Source of the DNA: an uncultured Oscillospiraceae bacterium
Lineage (GTDB): Bacteria > Bacillota > Clostridia > Oscillospirales > Oscillospiraceae
Direction: 5' to 3'
Length of the DNA: 64,000 nt
NCBI GenBank assembly: GCA_934646185.1
Contig: CAKUEH010000012.1
Span: forward strand, 1 to 64,000
Part shown: in pieces, positions 1 through 8,034 of the stretch
How the letters are laid out: every line of letters begins with the position of its first letter
How positions within the stretch are numbered: position 1 is the stretch's first letter
Notes under the pieces: generated by a model
Told to the model about the DNA's origin: nothing
Databases searched by the model: none
What the model saw: only the letters and a program-made list of their open reading frames with translations
Position numbers and translations under genes: made by a program

Positions 1-76
1 GTCGGGAATTCCTCCCCGCTGTAGCGGATTGCGGGTAACAGGGCACCGCTATCTCCCCAAGTAGTGCAGCCTTGCC
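1..76 (-). ncRNA. ffs: Signal recognition particle RNA, large type, 5' part (truncated by window edge)
   Basis: Read on the minus strand, this stretch carries the conserved Alu-domain signature of the large bacterial SRP RNA (B. subtilis scRNA type): GGGGAGATAGCGGTGCCCTG, then CCCGCAATCCGC, then GAATTCCCGAC. The RNA scaffolds Ffh for co-translational membrane targeting. The 5' end is estimated near position 76. The S domain with its GGAA-type Ffh-binding loop lies outside the window. It sits about 20 bases downstream of acpP on the same strand, so it may be co-transcribed or have a promoter inside acpP. The signature match is strong; the exact 5' end is inferred. Confidence 0.85.
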
Positions 77-98
77 ATGCGTCTCGCCGCTGAGATTT

Positions 99-317
99 TC
101 AGTCCAGCTTGCTTTCGACGAAATCGACCAGCTCGCCGACGGTCGCGATCTTTTCCTCCAGCTCCAGATCCACGCCGAGCTGCTCTTCCAGATCCATGAC
201 CATTTCGACGGTATCCAGCGAATCGACGCCGAGGCTTTCGAACGTGGTGTCGCGGGTGATCTCGTCCGCCGGGATATCGAGCTGCGAGGCCAGATACGCC
301 TGAATCTTCTCAAACAT
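99..317 (-). CDS. acpP: Acyl carrier protein
   Basis: 72-residue acidic four-helix carrier protein that holds growing acyl chains in type II fatty acid synthesis. The phosphopantetheine attachment site is visible as GVDSLD with Ser33, followed by the acidic recognition helix DTVEMVMDLEEQLGV. Length is slightly below the usual 75-80 residues but the fold is complete. The start ATG is preceded by GGAGGAATTCAAG. It is monocistronic here, away from a fab operon, and lies just upstream of the SRP RNA on the same strand. A good promoter lies at 368-395. Confidence 0.97.
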   Translation of the reverse strand: MFEKIQAYLASQLDIPADEITRDTTFESLGVDSLDTVEMVMDLEEQLGVDLELEEKIATVGELVDFVESKLD

Positions 318-367
318 CTTGAATTCCTCCGTTGTTACGGTTTTGCGGTTTCAAATTGCATAAGACT

Positions 368-395
368 ATGATACGAATATTTTCCCGGTTGTCAA
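368..395 (-). promoter_or_regulatory. Predicted sigma-A promoter of acpP
   Basis: Minus strand: -35 TTGACA (390-395), 16-base spacer, -10 TATCAT (368-373). It lies about 50 bases upstream of the acpP start codon. Confidence 0.7.
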
Positions 396-438
396 GCACA
401 AAAGTGTAAATATTCTGTAATTTCGAATTTCTTTTCTT

Positions 439-1608
439 TCAGTTCAGGAAGTCGCGCAGCTTCTTGCTTCTGGACGGATGGCGCAGCTTGCGCAGCGCCT
501 TGGATTCGATCTGTCGGATGCGCTCGCGCGTGACGTCAAACTCCTTGCCGACCTCTTCGAGCGTGTGCGGCTTGCCGTCGGTCAGACCGAAGCGCATGCG
601 CAGCACCTGCTCCTCGCGCGGGGTCAGCGTGGACAAAACCTCTTCGAGCTGCTCGCGCAGCAGCGTGTAGGTCGCCTCCTCCGACGGCTGCGAGGCCTCG
701 TCGTCCTGGATGAAGTCGCCCAGATGGCTGTCCTCCTCCTCGCCGATCGGCGTTTCGAGGGAGACTGGCTCCTGCGCGATCTTCAGGACCTCCTCGACCT
801 TGCTCTGCTCGATGTGCAGCTCGTCTGCGATCTCCTTCGTCGTCGGCTCGCGGCCGAGCTTCTGCACCATGGAGTGCGACGTGCGCAGCACGCGGTTGAT
901 CGTCTCGACCATGTGCACCGGGATGCGGATCGTGCGCGCCTGGTCGGCGATGGCGCGGGTGATGGACTGGCGGATCCACCAGGTCGCGTAGGTGGAGAAT
1001 TTATAGCCCTTCGTATAGTCGAATTTCTCAACGGCCTTCATAAGGCCCAGATTGCCCTCCTGGATGAGATCGAGCAGCTGCATCCCGCGGCCCACATAGC
1101 GCTTCGCGATCGACACGACGAGGCGCAGATTGGCTTCGGACATGCGCTTGCGCGCGTCCTCGTCGCCCTCGGCCATTTTTTTGGCGATCTCCTGCTCTTC
1201 CTCAGGCGAGAGGAGCTTGATGCGGCCGATCTCCTTGAGATACATGCGCACAGGGTCGTCCAGCCGGGCGTTTTCCACATCCTCAGGCAGCGCCTCGGGC
1301 TCGTCCAGATCCTCGGGCAGACCCTCGTCCTCGATGGCCTGCATTTCGCTGAGCGTGGGATTGTCCATGTCGGCCGAGCCGATGAGATCCAGCACGTCGG
1401 AGACGTCGATCTCGATCCCGGCCTGCTCGAGAATGTCATAAAACCGCTCGGTCTGCTCCTGCGTGGCGTCCACGTCGTCGAGCGTTTCGACCAGGTGCTT
1501 GGAGGAGACCTTTCCGGTCTTTTTTGCCTCGGTAATCAGCGTTTCGAGCTTTTGCCGGTTTTCCGCCGTGAGATCCATTTTCTGCAGAAGGTCCATTTCC
1601 TTTCCCAT
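439..1608 (-). CDS. rpoD: Primary RNA polymerase sigma factor (sigma-70/SigA)
   Basis: 389-residue housekeeping sigma factor, close to the Firmicutes SigA length and lacking the long non-conserved insert of E. coli RpoD. Visible parts: an N-terminal region 1.1-like helical segment, region 1.2 (DDPVRMYLKEIG, near residue 118), region 2 (RLVVSIAKRYVGRGMQLLDL and the -10 recognition helix TYATWWIRQSITRAIADQAR), region 3 and region 4 (LEEVGKEFDVTRERIRQIE), ending LRDFLN. The start is 3 bases after the dnaG stop, so the two are co-transcribed, the classic primase-sigma operon. The -35/-10 boxes seen throughout this window fit recognition by this factor. Confidence 0.98.
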   Translation of the reverse strand: MGKEMDLLQKMDLTAENRQKLETLITEAKKTGKVSSKHLVETLDDVDATQEQTERFYDILEQAGIEIDVSDVLDLIGSADMDNPTLSEMQAIEDEGLPEDLDEPEALPEDVENARLDDPVRMYLKEIGRIKLLSPEEEQEIAKKMAEGDEDARKRMSEANLRLVVSIAKRYVGRGMQLLDLIQEGNLGLMKAVEKFDYTKGYKFSTYATWWIRQSITRAIADQARTIRIPVHMVETINRVLRTSHSMVQKLGREPTTKEIADELHIEQSKVEEVLKIAQEPVSLETPIGEEEDSHLGDFIQDDEASQPSEEATYTLLREQLEEVLSTLTPREEQVLRMRFGLTDGKPHTLEEVGKEFDVTRERIRQIESKALRKLRHPSRSKKLRDFLN

Positions 1609-1611
1609 TGC

Positions 1612-3357
1612 TTACCCTCCATACTGTTTTGTTGATTTCATCTGTTCGGCCAGCAGCCGCAGACTGTCTTCCGAGCGCGTCAGACTCCGGCCCTCATATT
1701 CTTCCTGGATCACGCGCAGATAATCCGCGAACGCTTCATCGGAAACGGGAGACGTGTCCCGGCTCATGATGTAGGACAGATGCGCCATTTCCTCCGGGGA
1801 GAGATCCGGCTCGAGCGCGGCGAGTGTTGCGGGCCGCCCGGACTGCACGCGCCGGCGCAGCTCCGTCAGCACCCGGCCGAACAGGTCGACCGAAAATGCC
1901 TCCGCCGGGAGCTTTACGCTCGCGATCAGCTCCGGCTCGCGCAGGAGCATACACACAAGACCCTCCTCGGCTGTCGCCGAGCGGAGATTGTCATAGCGGA
2001 TGGCGCGGGTCTTCGGCGCGCGCTGGCGCGCGATGTCGAGCTCCTGTGCCTCCTGCTTTTTCTGCTCGATGGCGCGGGCTTTGCGGTAGGCCTTTTTCAC
2101 TTCCAGCTGCATGGCCTCCGGCGTGATGCCGGCGGCCTCGGCCGCGCGGCGGCCGTAGACCTCGCGCTGCACCGCGTTCGGGAACGTGGCGATGAGCGCG
2201 GCGGCCTGATTCAGGAATTCCACGCGCTGATCGTCGAGCGTGAGATCATACTTGCGCTTTAAGCTGTCCAGCCGGTATTCGGCCTGATTCTGGCAGGCGT
2301 CCAGCAGCACCTCAAAGCGCTGCGCACCGTATTTTTTCAAAAACTCGTCCGGATCCTTCGCGCCCTGCATGCGCAGAACGCGCACCTGAATGCCGGTCTT
2401 CTCGAGCATGGGGATGGCGCGGCGCGTGGCGTTCTGCCCGGCCTCGTCGCCGTCGTAGGTCAGGATGACCTGATTGGTGTACTTGGCAAGGATGTTCGCG
2501 TGCTCCTCCGTCAGAGACGTGCCGAGCGAGGCGACGGCGCAGTCGAACCCGTACTGGTGCAGGGCGATGGCGTCCATATAGCCCTCGGTCAGGATGATGC
2601 GGCCCTGCTTGCTCTTGCGGGCGATGTTGAGCGCAAACAGATTTTTGCGCTTGTTGAAGATGATCGTTTCAGGCGAATTCAGATATTTCGGCGTGGAATC
2701 GTCCATCACGCGGCCGCCGAAGCCGATGATGTTGTTCCGGATGTCAATGATGGGGAACATGAGCCGGTTGCGGAACCGGTCGTACACGCCGCCGTTTTTG
2801 CCCCGCAGGGCAAGCCCCGCGTCGATCAGCTCGTCGAGCCGATAGCCCTTTTCCTTCATCGCGTCCGTGAGCGACGACCAGGCGTTCGGGCTGAAGCCGA
2901 GTCCGAAGCGCTTGACGGTCTCCATGCTGAGCGCCCGCTTTTGTATGTACGCCTGCGCCTCCTTGCCGATGGGGGAGAACAGCTGCTGGCGGAAAAACCG
3001 CGCCGCGTCCTTGCACAGCGCCCAGAGCCGCTCCTGCTTCTGGTACTGCGAGTGATAATTCTCGTCCTCCGGGACCTCGAGCCCCGCGCGCTTTGCCAGA
3101 AACCGCACCGCGTCGGGATAGTCCAGCCCCTCGATCTGCATGATGAAGTTGATGACACCGCCGCCCGCGTGGCAGCCGAAGCAGTAATAAATGCCCTTGT
3201 CCGGTGCGACGGAGAACGACGCCGTTTTTTCCGAGTGGAACGGACAGAGCCCGAAGAGGTTCGAACCCCGGCGCGTCAGGCTCACATATTGCCCCACGAC
3301 CTCGTCGATGGGATTGCGCTCGGCGAGCGCGTCCAGAAACGGCTGCGGAAACGCCAC
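1612..3357 (-). CDS. dnaG: DNA primase
   Basis: 581 residues; makes RNA primers for replication. The N-terminal CHC2 zinc ribbon is intact (Cys38, His41, Cys59, Cys62). The TOPRIM catalytic core follows with ILTEGYMDAIAL and TYDGDEAGQNATRRA. The C-terminal region is the DnaB-interacting helical domain. Start is a GTG with AGGAGG and a good spacer, beginning VAFPQPFLDAL. It is the first gene of a dnaG-rpoD unit. Upstream it is separated from dgt by about 380 bases filled with two intergenic repeat elements, so its promoter is not obvious. Confidence 0.97.
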   Translation of the reverse strand: MAFPQPFLDALAERNPIDEVVGQYVSLTRRGSNLFGLCPFHSEKTASFSVAPDKGIYYCFGCHAGGGVINFIMQIEGLDYPDAVRFLAKRAGLEVPEDENYHSQYQKQERLWALCKDAARFFRQQLFSPIGKEAQAYIQKRALSMETVKRFGLGFSPNAWSSLTDAMKEKGYRLDELIDAGLALRGKNGGVYDRFRNRLMFPIIDIRNNIIGFGGRVMDDSTPKYLNSPETIIFNKRKNLFALNIARKSKQGRIILTEGYMDAIALHQYGFDCAVASLGTSLTEEHANILAKYTNQVILTYDGDEAGQNATRRAIPMLEKTGIQVRVLRMQGAKDPDEFLKKYGAQRFEVLLDACQNQAEYRLDSLKRKYDLTLDDQRVEFLNQAAALIATFPNAVQREVYGRRAAEAAGITPEAMQLEVKKAYRKARAIEQKKQEAQELDIARQRAPKTRAIRYDNLRSATAEEGLVCMLLREPELIASVKLPAEAFSVDLFGRVLTELRRRVQSGRPATLAALEPDLSPEEMAHLSYIMSRDTSPVSDEAFADYLRVIQEEYEGRSLTRSEDSLRLLAEQMKSTKQYGG

Positions 3358-3414
3358 GGGATCGACCTCCTTTCTTTCCTATGCGGTGGGTTAAATCTGA
3401 AACGGTGCACCTCA

Positions 3415-3548
3415 AAGCCTGCCCTTGTCATGCCCCGCATGATAAGGGGAGGTGGCATTTGCGAAGCAAATGACGGAGGGGATGTGTTGCAGATATCAGA
3501 GTGCTCCGTAATTTGCGGCGTTCGAATCCCCTCAGGCGCTGCGCGCCA
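3415..3548. repeat. Multi-hairpin intergenic repeat, family A, short variant
   Basis: Copy of the 125-165-bp element also found at 35041, 42337, 54001 and 61338. It contains an outer hairpin (CCTTGTCATG...CATGATAAGGGGAGG), an inner hairpin (GCATTTGCGAAGCAAATG) and a segment GTTCGAATCCCCTCAGG. This copy ends in GGCGCTGCGCGCC instead of the GTCAGCTTCGCTGAC hairpin of the long variant. No coding potential was seen. It fills most of the dgt-dnaG intergenic space together with the next element. Confidence 0.85.
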
Positions 3549-3551
3549 GTT

Positions 3552-3717
3552 GTAGGGGCCGATGCCTACATCGGCCCATTGGGAAGTTCTGAATTCGCTG
3601 TAGACTACCGTAAAATCGGTGCGTTCTGCCAGGCCGATGCGATGCCCGTAGGCTAGTTTCGAGGCGCAACCGCGCTTTGCGCGGCTCTTAGCGCCGAAGA
3701 TGGGCATCGGCCCCTAC
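3552..3717. repeat. Palindromic repeat, family P, with internal insertion
   Basis: Ends are inverted copies of GTAGGGGCCGATGCC / GGGCATCGGCCCCTAC. The left half matches the copies at 24418 and 50352 (ATTGGGAAG...CGTAAAA...TCTGCC). This copy carries roughly 60 extra bases near the right end, including a GC-rich hairpin. It directly abuts a family A element. Confidence 0.85.
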
Positions 3718-3739
3718 AAAAATCGCGCGCGGCGGCGAC

Positions 3740-4750
3740 TCAGCGTACCTGCCACGTGGCGGGAATAAACAGCTCCGAATACTTATAGACCGCGTAGCGG
3801 TCGGTCATGCCGGCGATGTAGTCGCAGACGATGCGCTCCATGCCGTCGAAATCCAGCTGCGGCAGAAAGTCCGGCGGCAGCTTTTCGGGGTTTTTCATGT
3901 AATACTCAAACAGCCGGCACAGCATGTCCTTCGCCTTCGATTCCTCGCCCTTGGCGACGGGGTTCGTATAGACGCGGGCAAACATGAACGTGCGCAGCCG
4001 GTCCATAGCCTGCGCCACGTCCGGCTGCATGCCGAGCGTGCCGGTCAGCAGCGTGTTTTCGATCATGTTTTCGACCAGCGTGTTGATCCGCTGCGAATGC
4101 GAGTGTCCGAGGATCTCCGCGATCTCCGGCGGGATATCCGCCTCGGTCAGGATCCCGGCGCGCATGGCGTCGTCGATGTCGTGGTTGATGTAGGCGATGC
4201 GGTCGGACGTGCGCACGATTTGGCCCTCGAGCGTCTCGGGGATAAAGTCTCCCGTGTGGCCGAGGATGCCCATGCGCACCTCGTAGGCCAGGTTCAGCCC
4301 CGTGCCGTCGCGCTCGAGCTTGTCCACCACGCGCAGCGACTGCTCGTTGTGGCGGAACGGCCGGTCCAGCATGCTGGACAGCGCCTTTTCTCCCGCGTGG
4401 CCGAAGGGCGTGTGGCCCAGATCGTGGCCGTAGGCCGCGGCCTCCGCCAGATCCTGATTGAGCCGCAGCCCGCGGCAGATCGTCCGCGCAATGCGAGCGA
4501 CCTCGAGCGTGTGGGTCATGCGGGTGCGGTAATGATCGCCCTCGGGGGACAGGAATACCTGCGTCTTGTGCATCAGACGGCGGAAGGATTTGCTGTGGAG
4601 AATGCGGTCTGCGTCGCGCTGGTAGCAGGTGCGCACGTCGTTGTCTTCCTCCGGCTTCGGCCTGCCCTTTGTCTCGGCGGCCTTCTGCGCCTGCGGGGAT
4701 AAAAACTCGTATTCCTCCTGCTCCATCCGTTCGCGCACGGTCATATCCAT
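3740..4750 (-). CDS. dgt: dGTPase-like deoxynucleoside triphosphate triphosphohydrolase (HD domain)
   Basis: 336 residues, the length of the short dGTPase-like family. The HD-domain metal ligands are visible: an early His in THTLEVARIART, then GHDLGHTPFGHAGE with the His-Asp pair. Members hydrolyse dNTPs to deoxynucleosides and tripolyphosphate, adjusting dNTP pools. Location next to dnaG-rpoD is a common arrangement in Clostridia and fits a replication-linked role. Two in-frame ATGs (residues 1 and 3) share the GGTGGG-like ribosome site, so the start is uncertain by two codons. Substrate preference cannot be read from the sequence. Confidence 0.92.
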   Translation of the reverse strand: MDMTVRERMEQEEYEFLSPQAQKAAETKGRPKPEEDNDVRTCYQRDADRILHSKSFRRLMHKTQVFLSPEGDHYRTRMTHTLEVARIARTICRGLRLNQDLAEAAAYGHDLGHTPFGHAGEKALSSMLDRPFRHNEQSLRVVDKLERDGTGLNLAYEVRMGILGHTGDFIPETLEGQIVRTSDRIAYINHDIDDAMRAGILTEADIPPEIAEILGHSHSQRINTLVENMIENTLLTGTLGMQPDVAQAMDRLRTFMFARVYTNPVAKGEESKAKDMLCRLFEYYMKNPEKLPPDFLPQLDFDGMERIVCDYIAGMTDRYAVYKYSELFIPATWQVR

Positions 4751-4822
4751 CCCACCTTACCTTGTCAGAATATCTGCTATTTTTGAATTTCCTGTGGAAT
4801 TTGCGTGAATTTTCTTTGAATC

Positions 4823-5449
4823 CTATCGGACTTTCACGCCGCGCAGCTCCGTTCCCGTCCGTTCCGGGCGGAGGCTCCCGGCGGAGAGCTCCCGCAGGGC
4901 GAGCGTGAACGCGGCCTCCTCCGGCTCGGGCAGAAGGGCGGTCATGGCGATCTGCGCGCCATAATCCGTGTCCCTGAGCAGCCCGCCGCGCTTTTCTGCC
5001 TCCAGCTTCACGCGCTCAAAGAGCGCGTAGGGGCAGTCAAGGCGCAGCACGCTCCACGGGCGCAGCTCGGAAATGCCCGCGTTATCCAGCGCGTCCTTTG
5101 CGGCTTTCGTGTACGCGCGGCACAGGCCGCCCGCGCCCAGAAGGATCCCGCCGAAATACCGCGTCACGACGCACAGCACATCCTGCACGCCCTCGCGCTC
5201 GAGCACGTTCAAAATCGGCTGACCGGCGGTGCCCTGCGGCTCGCCGTCGTCGCTGTAGCGCTTCTGGCCGGTATGCAGGATATAGGCCCAGCAGTTGTGC
5301 CGCGCGTCGTATTCCCGCTTTTTGACGGCCTCCAGCCGCGCCCGTGCCTCGGCCTCCGTCGTGACGGGGACGATCAGGCCCAGAAAGCGGGATTTTTTCT
5401 CGATATATTCCGACGCGCCTTCTCCGGCGGGGATCAGAAACTGTTCCAT
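4823..5449 (-). CDS. YigZ/IMPACT family protein
   Basis: 208 residues. The N-terminal IMPACT (UPF0029) domain is clear: KKSRFLGLIVPV, DARHNCWAYIL, SDDGEPQGTAGQPIL and VTRYFGGILLGAGGL. A smaller ferredoxin-fold DUF1949-type C-terminal domain follows. The bacterial family is of uncertain molecular function, with nucleotide or tRNA/ribosome-associated roles proposed. It overlaps the hflX stop by one base, so the two are translationally coupled and probably co-transcribed. Confidence 0.9.
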   Translation of the reverse strand: MEQFLIPAGEGASEYIEKKSRFLGLIVPVTTEAEARARLEAVKKREYDARHNCWAYILHTGQKRYSDDGEPQGTAGQPILNVLEREGVQDVLCVVTRYFGGILLGAGGLCRAYTKAAKDALDNAGISELRPWSVLRLDCPYALFERVKLEAEKRGGLLRDTDYGAQIAMTALLPEPEEAAFTLALRELSAGSLRPERTGTELRGVKVR

Positions 5450-6714
5450 TACGCTTCCTCTATTACATACTGACGCAATCTGCCGTATAAGGTTTCATCC
5501 AGGACTGCGTCGATTTGGATCCCACGATCTGCATATTCCGTGGAGAGCACCTGCGCCGTGTCGTGGAGCGCGGCGATCATGCCGCCCTGCTGATACGGAA
5601 GCAGCAGCTTTACATGGTGCTTGCCGCGGCCGAGCTGCGTCTCGATGGCCTGCCTGAGCGTGCCCAGCCCATAGCCGTTCGCCGCCGAGATCGCGACCTT
5701 ATCGCTCCCGCGCGGGATCTCGTCGTCCGGGACGAGATCGCACTTGTTATAGCACTCGAGTACGGGCGTGCCGGGCTTTGCCAGCTCCGCGATCAGGCGG
5801 TTCACGACCGCGATATGATCCTCGCGCTCGGGGTCGGCGCTGTCGATGACATGGATGAGCAGATCTGCGTATTCCAGCTCCTCGAGCGTGGCGCGGAACG
5901 CCTCGACCAGATGGTGCGGCAGCTTCGCGATAAAGCCGACCGTGTCCGACAGCAGCGCCTGACACGTATCGGAGACGGTCAGCTGCCGCGTCGTGGTGTC
6001 GAGCGTGTCGAACAGGCGGTTGTTCGCCGGGATATCAGAGCCCGTGAGCGCGTTCAGAAGCGTCGACTTGCCCGCGTTCGTATAGCCGACGAGCGCCACG
6101 ACGGGCAGCTCGTTTTTCTGCCGCCTGCGGCGCTGCTCGGCGCGGGTCTTGCGCACGAGCTCGAGATTTTCGCGCAGCTTCTGGATGCGCGAGCGGATGT
6201 AGCGCCTGTCGGTCTCCAGCTGCGTTTCGCCGGGGCCTCTTGTGCCGATGCCGCCGCCGAGGCGGCCCATTTCCTCGTTCCAGACCGTGAGCCGGGGCAG
6301 GTAATACTGATACTGCGCCAGCTCGACCTGCAGCTTTCCTTCGCGCGTTTTGGCGCGCTGGGCAAAAATATCGAGGATGAGCGCGCTGCGGTCGAGCACG
6401 GTCGTTTTTAAAATATCCTCCAGCGTCCGCGTCTGCGAGGGCGTGAGATCATTGTCGAAAATGACCATGTTCGCGCACGTTTCCAGCACGAGCTGCCGGA
6501 CCTCCTCGGCCTTGCCTTCGCCGATGAACGAGCGGGGGTCGGGGGTATGCTTGTTCTGCAGGACCTTTCCGGCGCATTCGCCGCCTGCGGTATTGAGAAG
6601 GGCCTCGAGCTCGTCAAGGGTCGTTTCCGTCGCGGTCTCTTCCTTTGTAAAGCAGTCCGCGTTCAGGCCCACGAGCACGGCCCGGTCGATTGTTTTCTGA
6701 TTCAGTTCTTCCAT
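5449..6714 (-). CDS. hflX: GTPase HflX
   Basis: 421-residue ribosome-associated GTPase that splits stalled 70S ribosomes under stress. Seen: the N-terminal HflX domain (MVIFDNDLTPSQTRTLED, LDRSALILDIFAQRAKT), the linker helix with GGIGTRGPGETQLETDRR, then the G domain: G1 VGYTNAGKSTLLNAL, G3 DTVGFI, G4 NKCD. Length is normal. The ribosome site before the ATG is weak (GGAACAG). It is followed directly by the IMPACT protein; an upstream terminator separates it from rpmE. Confidence 0.96.
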   Translation of the reverse strand: MEELNQKTIDRAVLVGLNADCFTKEETATETTLDELEALLNTAGGECAGKVLQNKHTPDPRSFIGEGKAEEVRQLVLETCANMVIFDNDLTPSQTRTLEDILKTTVLDRSALILDIFAQRAKTREGKLQVELAQYQYYLPRLTVWNEEMGRLGGGIGTRGPGETQLETDRRYIRSRIQKLRENLELVRKTRAEQRRRRQKNELPVVALVGYTNAGKSTLLNALTGSDIPANNRLFDTLDTTTRQLTVSDTCQALLSDTVGFIAKLPHHLVEAFRATLEELEYADLLIHVIDSADPEREDHIAVVNRLIAELAKPGTPVLECYNKCDLVPDDEIPRGSDKVAISAANGYGLGTLRQAIETQLGRGKHHVKLLLPYQQGGMIAALHDTAQVLSTEYADRGIQIDAVLDETLYGRLRQYVIEEA

Positions 6715-6756
6715 CTGTTCCGATCCGTAAGTTTTTTACAAATTGCGACAAGCATG

Positions 6757-6788
6757 AAAAAAGTCCGCACCGATACGCGGTGCGGACT
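6757..6788 (-). terminator. Rho-independent terminator after rpmE
   Basis: Minus strand: perfect 10-bp stem AGTCCGCACC / GGTGCGGACT, 7-base loop, followed by a T run. It lies a few bases after the rpmE stop. Confidence 0.9.
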
Positions 6789-6794
6789 GTCTTC

Positions 6795-6995
6795 TTACTT
6801 CAGGCCGTATTTCTTGTTGAAACGGTCGACACGTCCACCGGTGTCAACAAGCTTCTGCTTGCCGGTGTAGAACGGGTGACACTTGGAGCAAATTTCAACC
6901 TTAATGTCCTTTTTGGTAGAACCAGTCTCAATAACTGCACCACACGCGCATCTGATAGTAGTCTGTTCGTACTTGGGATGGATACCTTCCTTCAT
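6795..6995 (-). CDS. rpmE: 50S ribosomal protein L31 (zinc-binding type A)
   Basis: 66 residues from the ATG at 6995, which follows AGAGGTG. The open frame extends further upstream, but that part lies in the leader and promoter. The four zinc ligands of the C+ paralogue are present (Cys16, Cys18, Cys36, Cys39). The family sits on the 50S central protuberance. The gene is monocistronic, with its own strong promoter and terminator. The C+ form is expected to dominate under zinc sufficiency; no C- paralogue is in the window. Confidence 0.97.
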   Translation of the reverse strand: MKEGIHPKYEQTTIRCACGAVIETGSTKKDIKVEICSKCHPFYTGKQKLVDTGGRVDRFNKKYGLK

Positions 6996-7065
6996 GAGTT
7001 TCACCTCTCTCATCAGATTTCTGTAAAAAGGCAGACTGCCCTTCCCTTGGTTCAAACGCCTAGAT

Positions 7066-7094
7066 ATAGTACCACAGGATGCGCCAGAATGCAA
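7066..7094 (-). promoter_or_regulatory. Predicted promoter of rpmE
   Basis: Minus strand: -35 TTGCAT (7089-7094), 17-base spacer, extended -10 TGGTACTAT (hexamer 7066-7071). Confidence 0.75.
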
Positions 7095-7124
7095 GGATAA
7101 TTTTCATTTTTTCTTCCGGAACGC

Positions 7125-7158
7125 AAAAACCGGCCTGCAGCCGCCGGGCTGCAGGCCG
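7125..7158 (-). terminator. Terminator of the GntR-ABC operon
   Basis: Minus strand: stem CGGCCTGCAG / CTGCAGGCCG followed by a TTTTT run, 10 bases after the permease stop. Confidence 0.88.
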
Positions 7159-7167
7159 AAAAGCTGT

Positions 7168-8034
7168 TTACTGGAGGTTCCGGTGCCGGCGGAGCATGAA
7201 GTAGGTGAGAAAATAGAGGATCGCGCCGAGGACAAGCTCTGCGAGCAGGGACAGGAGCATGGTACCGTGGAAAAACTGGGCGACGGCGTGCGGAGCCTCA
7301 CTGACGACCCCATTGACGATGACCATGCGGCCGCCTGAAAAGACATTTTGCAGCAGGTGGTTCAGGAGGGAGCTGTCATCTGCAAGGCCTGCAAGCGTGG
7401 AGACGCCGAAGATCTGCAGCACGGCCTGAATGACAAAATAGAACACGACGGAAAGAAGCCCCTTATGGTTGGCAAAGCTGTAGCCGATGGACATGGGCGC
7501 GTAGAACAGCAGGCAGGTGACAAGCAGGCTGACGAACAGCATCGCAAAGGTCTCCAGCGCAATGGCGATGCCGTTACCGGTGTAATAGCTGCCCAGCTCG
7601 CGCAGTCCGGATATAAAGTTGTTATAAACGCCTGCCGACACGCCGCCCTGCCAGATCACGATGGCGAGGGCAAGCAGCTCCGCCGCAAACGTGAACAGGA
7701 AAAAGAGCGCGGCGGTGAGCAGCTTCGACCAGAGCAGGCTGTGGACACCGACGGGAAGCGTGAACATGAGATAGCCCTCGTCGGTAAGGAAGTTCTGGTG
7801 GAAGCGCTTGATCATCAGAACGGTGGAGAAGACCATCACGCCAAGACCCGCCAGCACATAGACAATGGCGAGCAGGACGCTGACAATATAGAGGACGCGC
7901 GTGGGATTCGGCACCTGCTGCAGGATCTGATTTGTGACGCGGGCAAAGACAGCCAGCAGCAAGAGCGCGCCGAACAGCGGCGCCATCAGACGGCCTGTGG
8001 CGCGGAACTCGTGTTTGATCAGTTTTCCCAGCAT
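7168..8034 (-). CDS. ABC-2 type transporter permease
   Basis: 288-residue integral membrane protein with about six hydrophobic helices (for example LMAPLFGALLLLAVFA near residues 17-32, and LFVSLLVTCLLFYAP). It is the membrane partner of the ATPase immediately upstream, whose 3' end it overlaps by 16 bases. No close family motif identifies the substrate. The gene order regulator-ATPase-permease under a YtrA-type repressor resembles the ytr and related loci that respond to cell-envelope stress or peptide antibiotics; that function is inference. Confidence 0.82.
   Translation of the reverse strand: MLGKLIKHEFRATGRLMAPLFGALLLLAVFARVTNQILQQVPNPTRVLYIVSVLLAIVYVLAGLGVMVFSTVLMIKRFHQNFLTDEGYLMFTLPVGVHSLLWSKLLTAALFFLFTFAAELLALAIVIWQGGVSAGVYNNFISGLRELGSYYTGNGIAIALETFAMLFVSLLVTCLLFYAPMSIGYSFANHKGLLSVVFYFVIQAVLQIFGVSTLAGLADDSSLLNHLLQNVFSGGRMVIVNGVVSEAPHAVAQFFHGTMLLSLLAELVLGAILYFLTYFMLRRHRNLQ

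Noticed and set aside
3520..3548. tRNA-like T-loop (GTTCGAATCC) in the family A repeats
   Set aside because: No acceptor stem, D-arm or anticodon arm can be drawn around it, and the motif recurs in all copies as part of the repeat.
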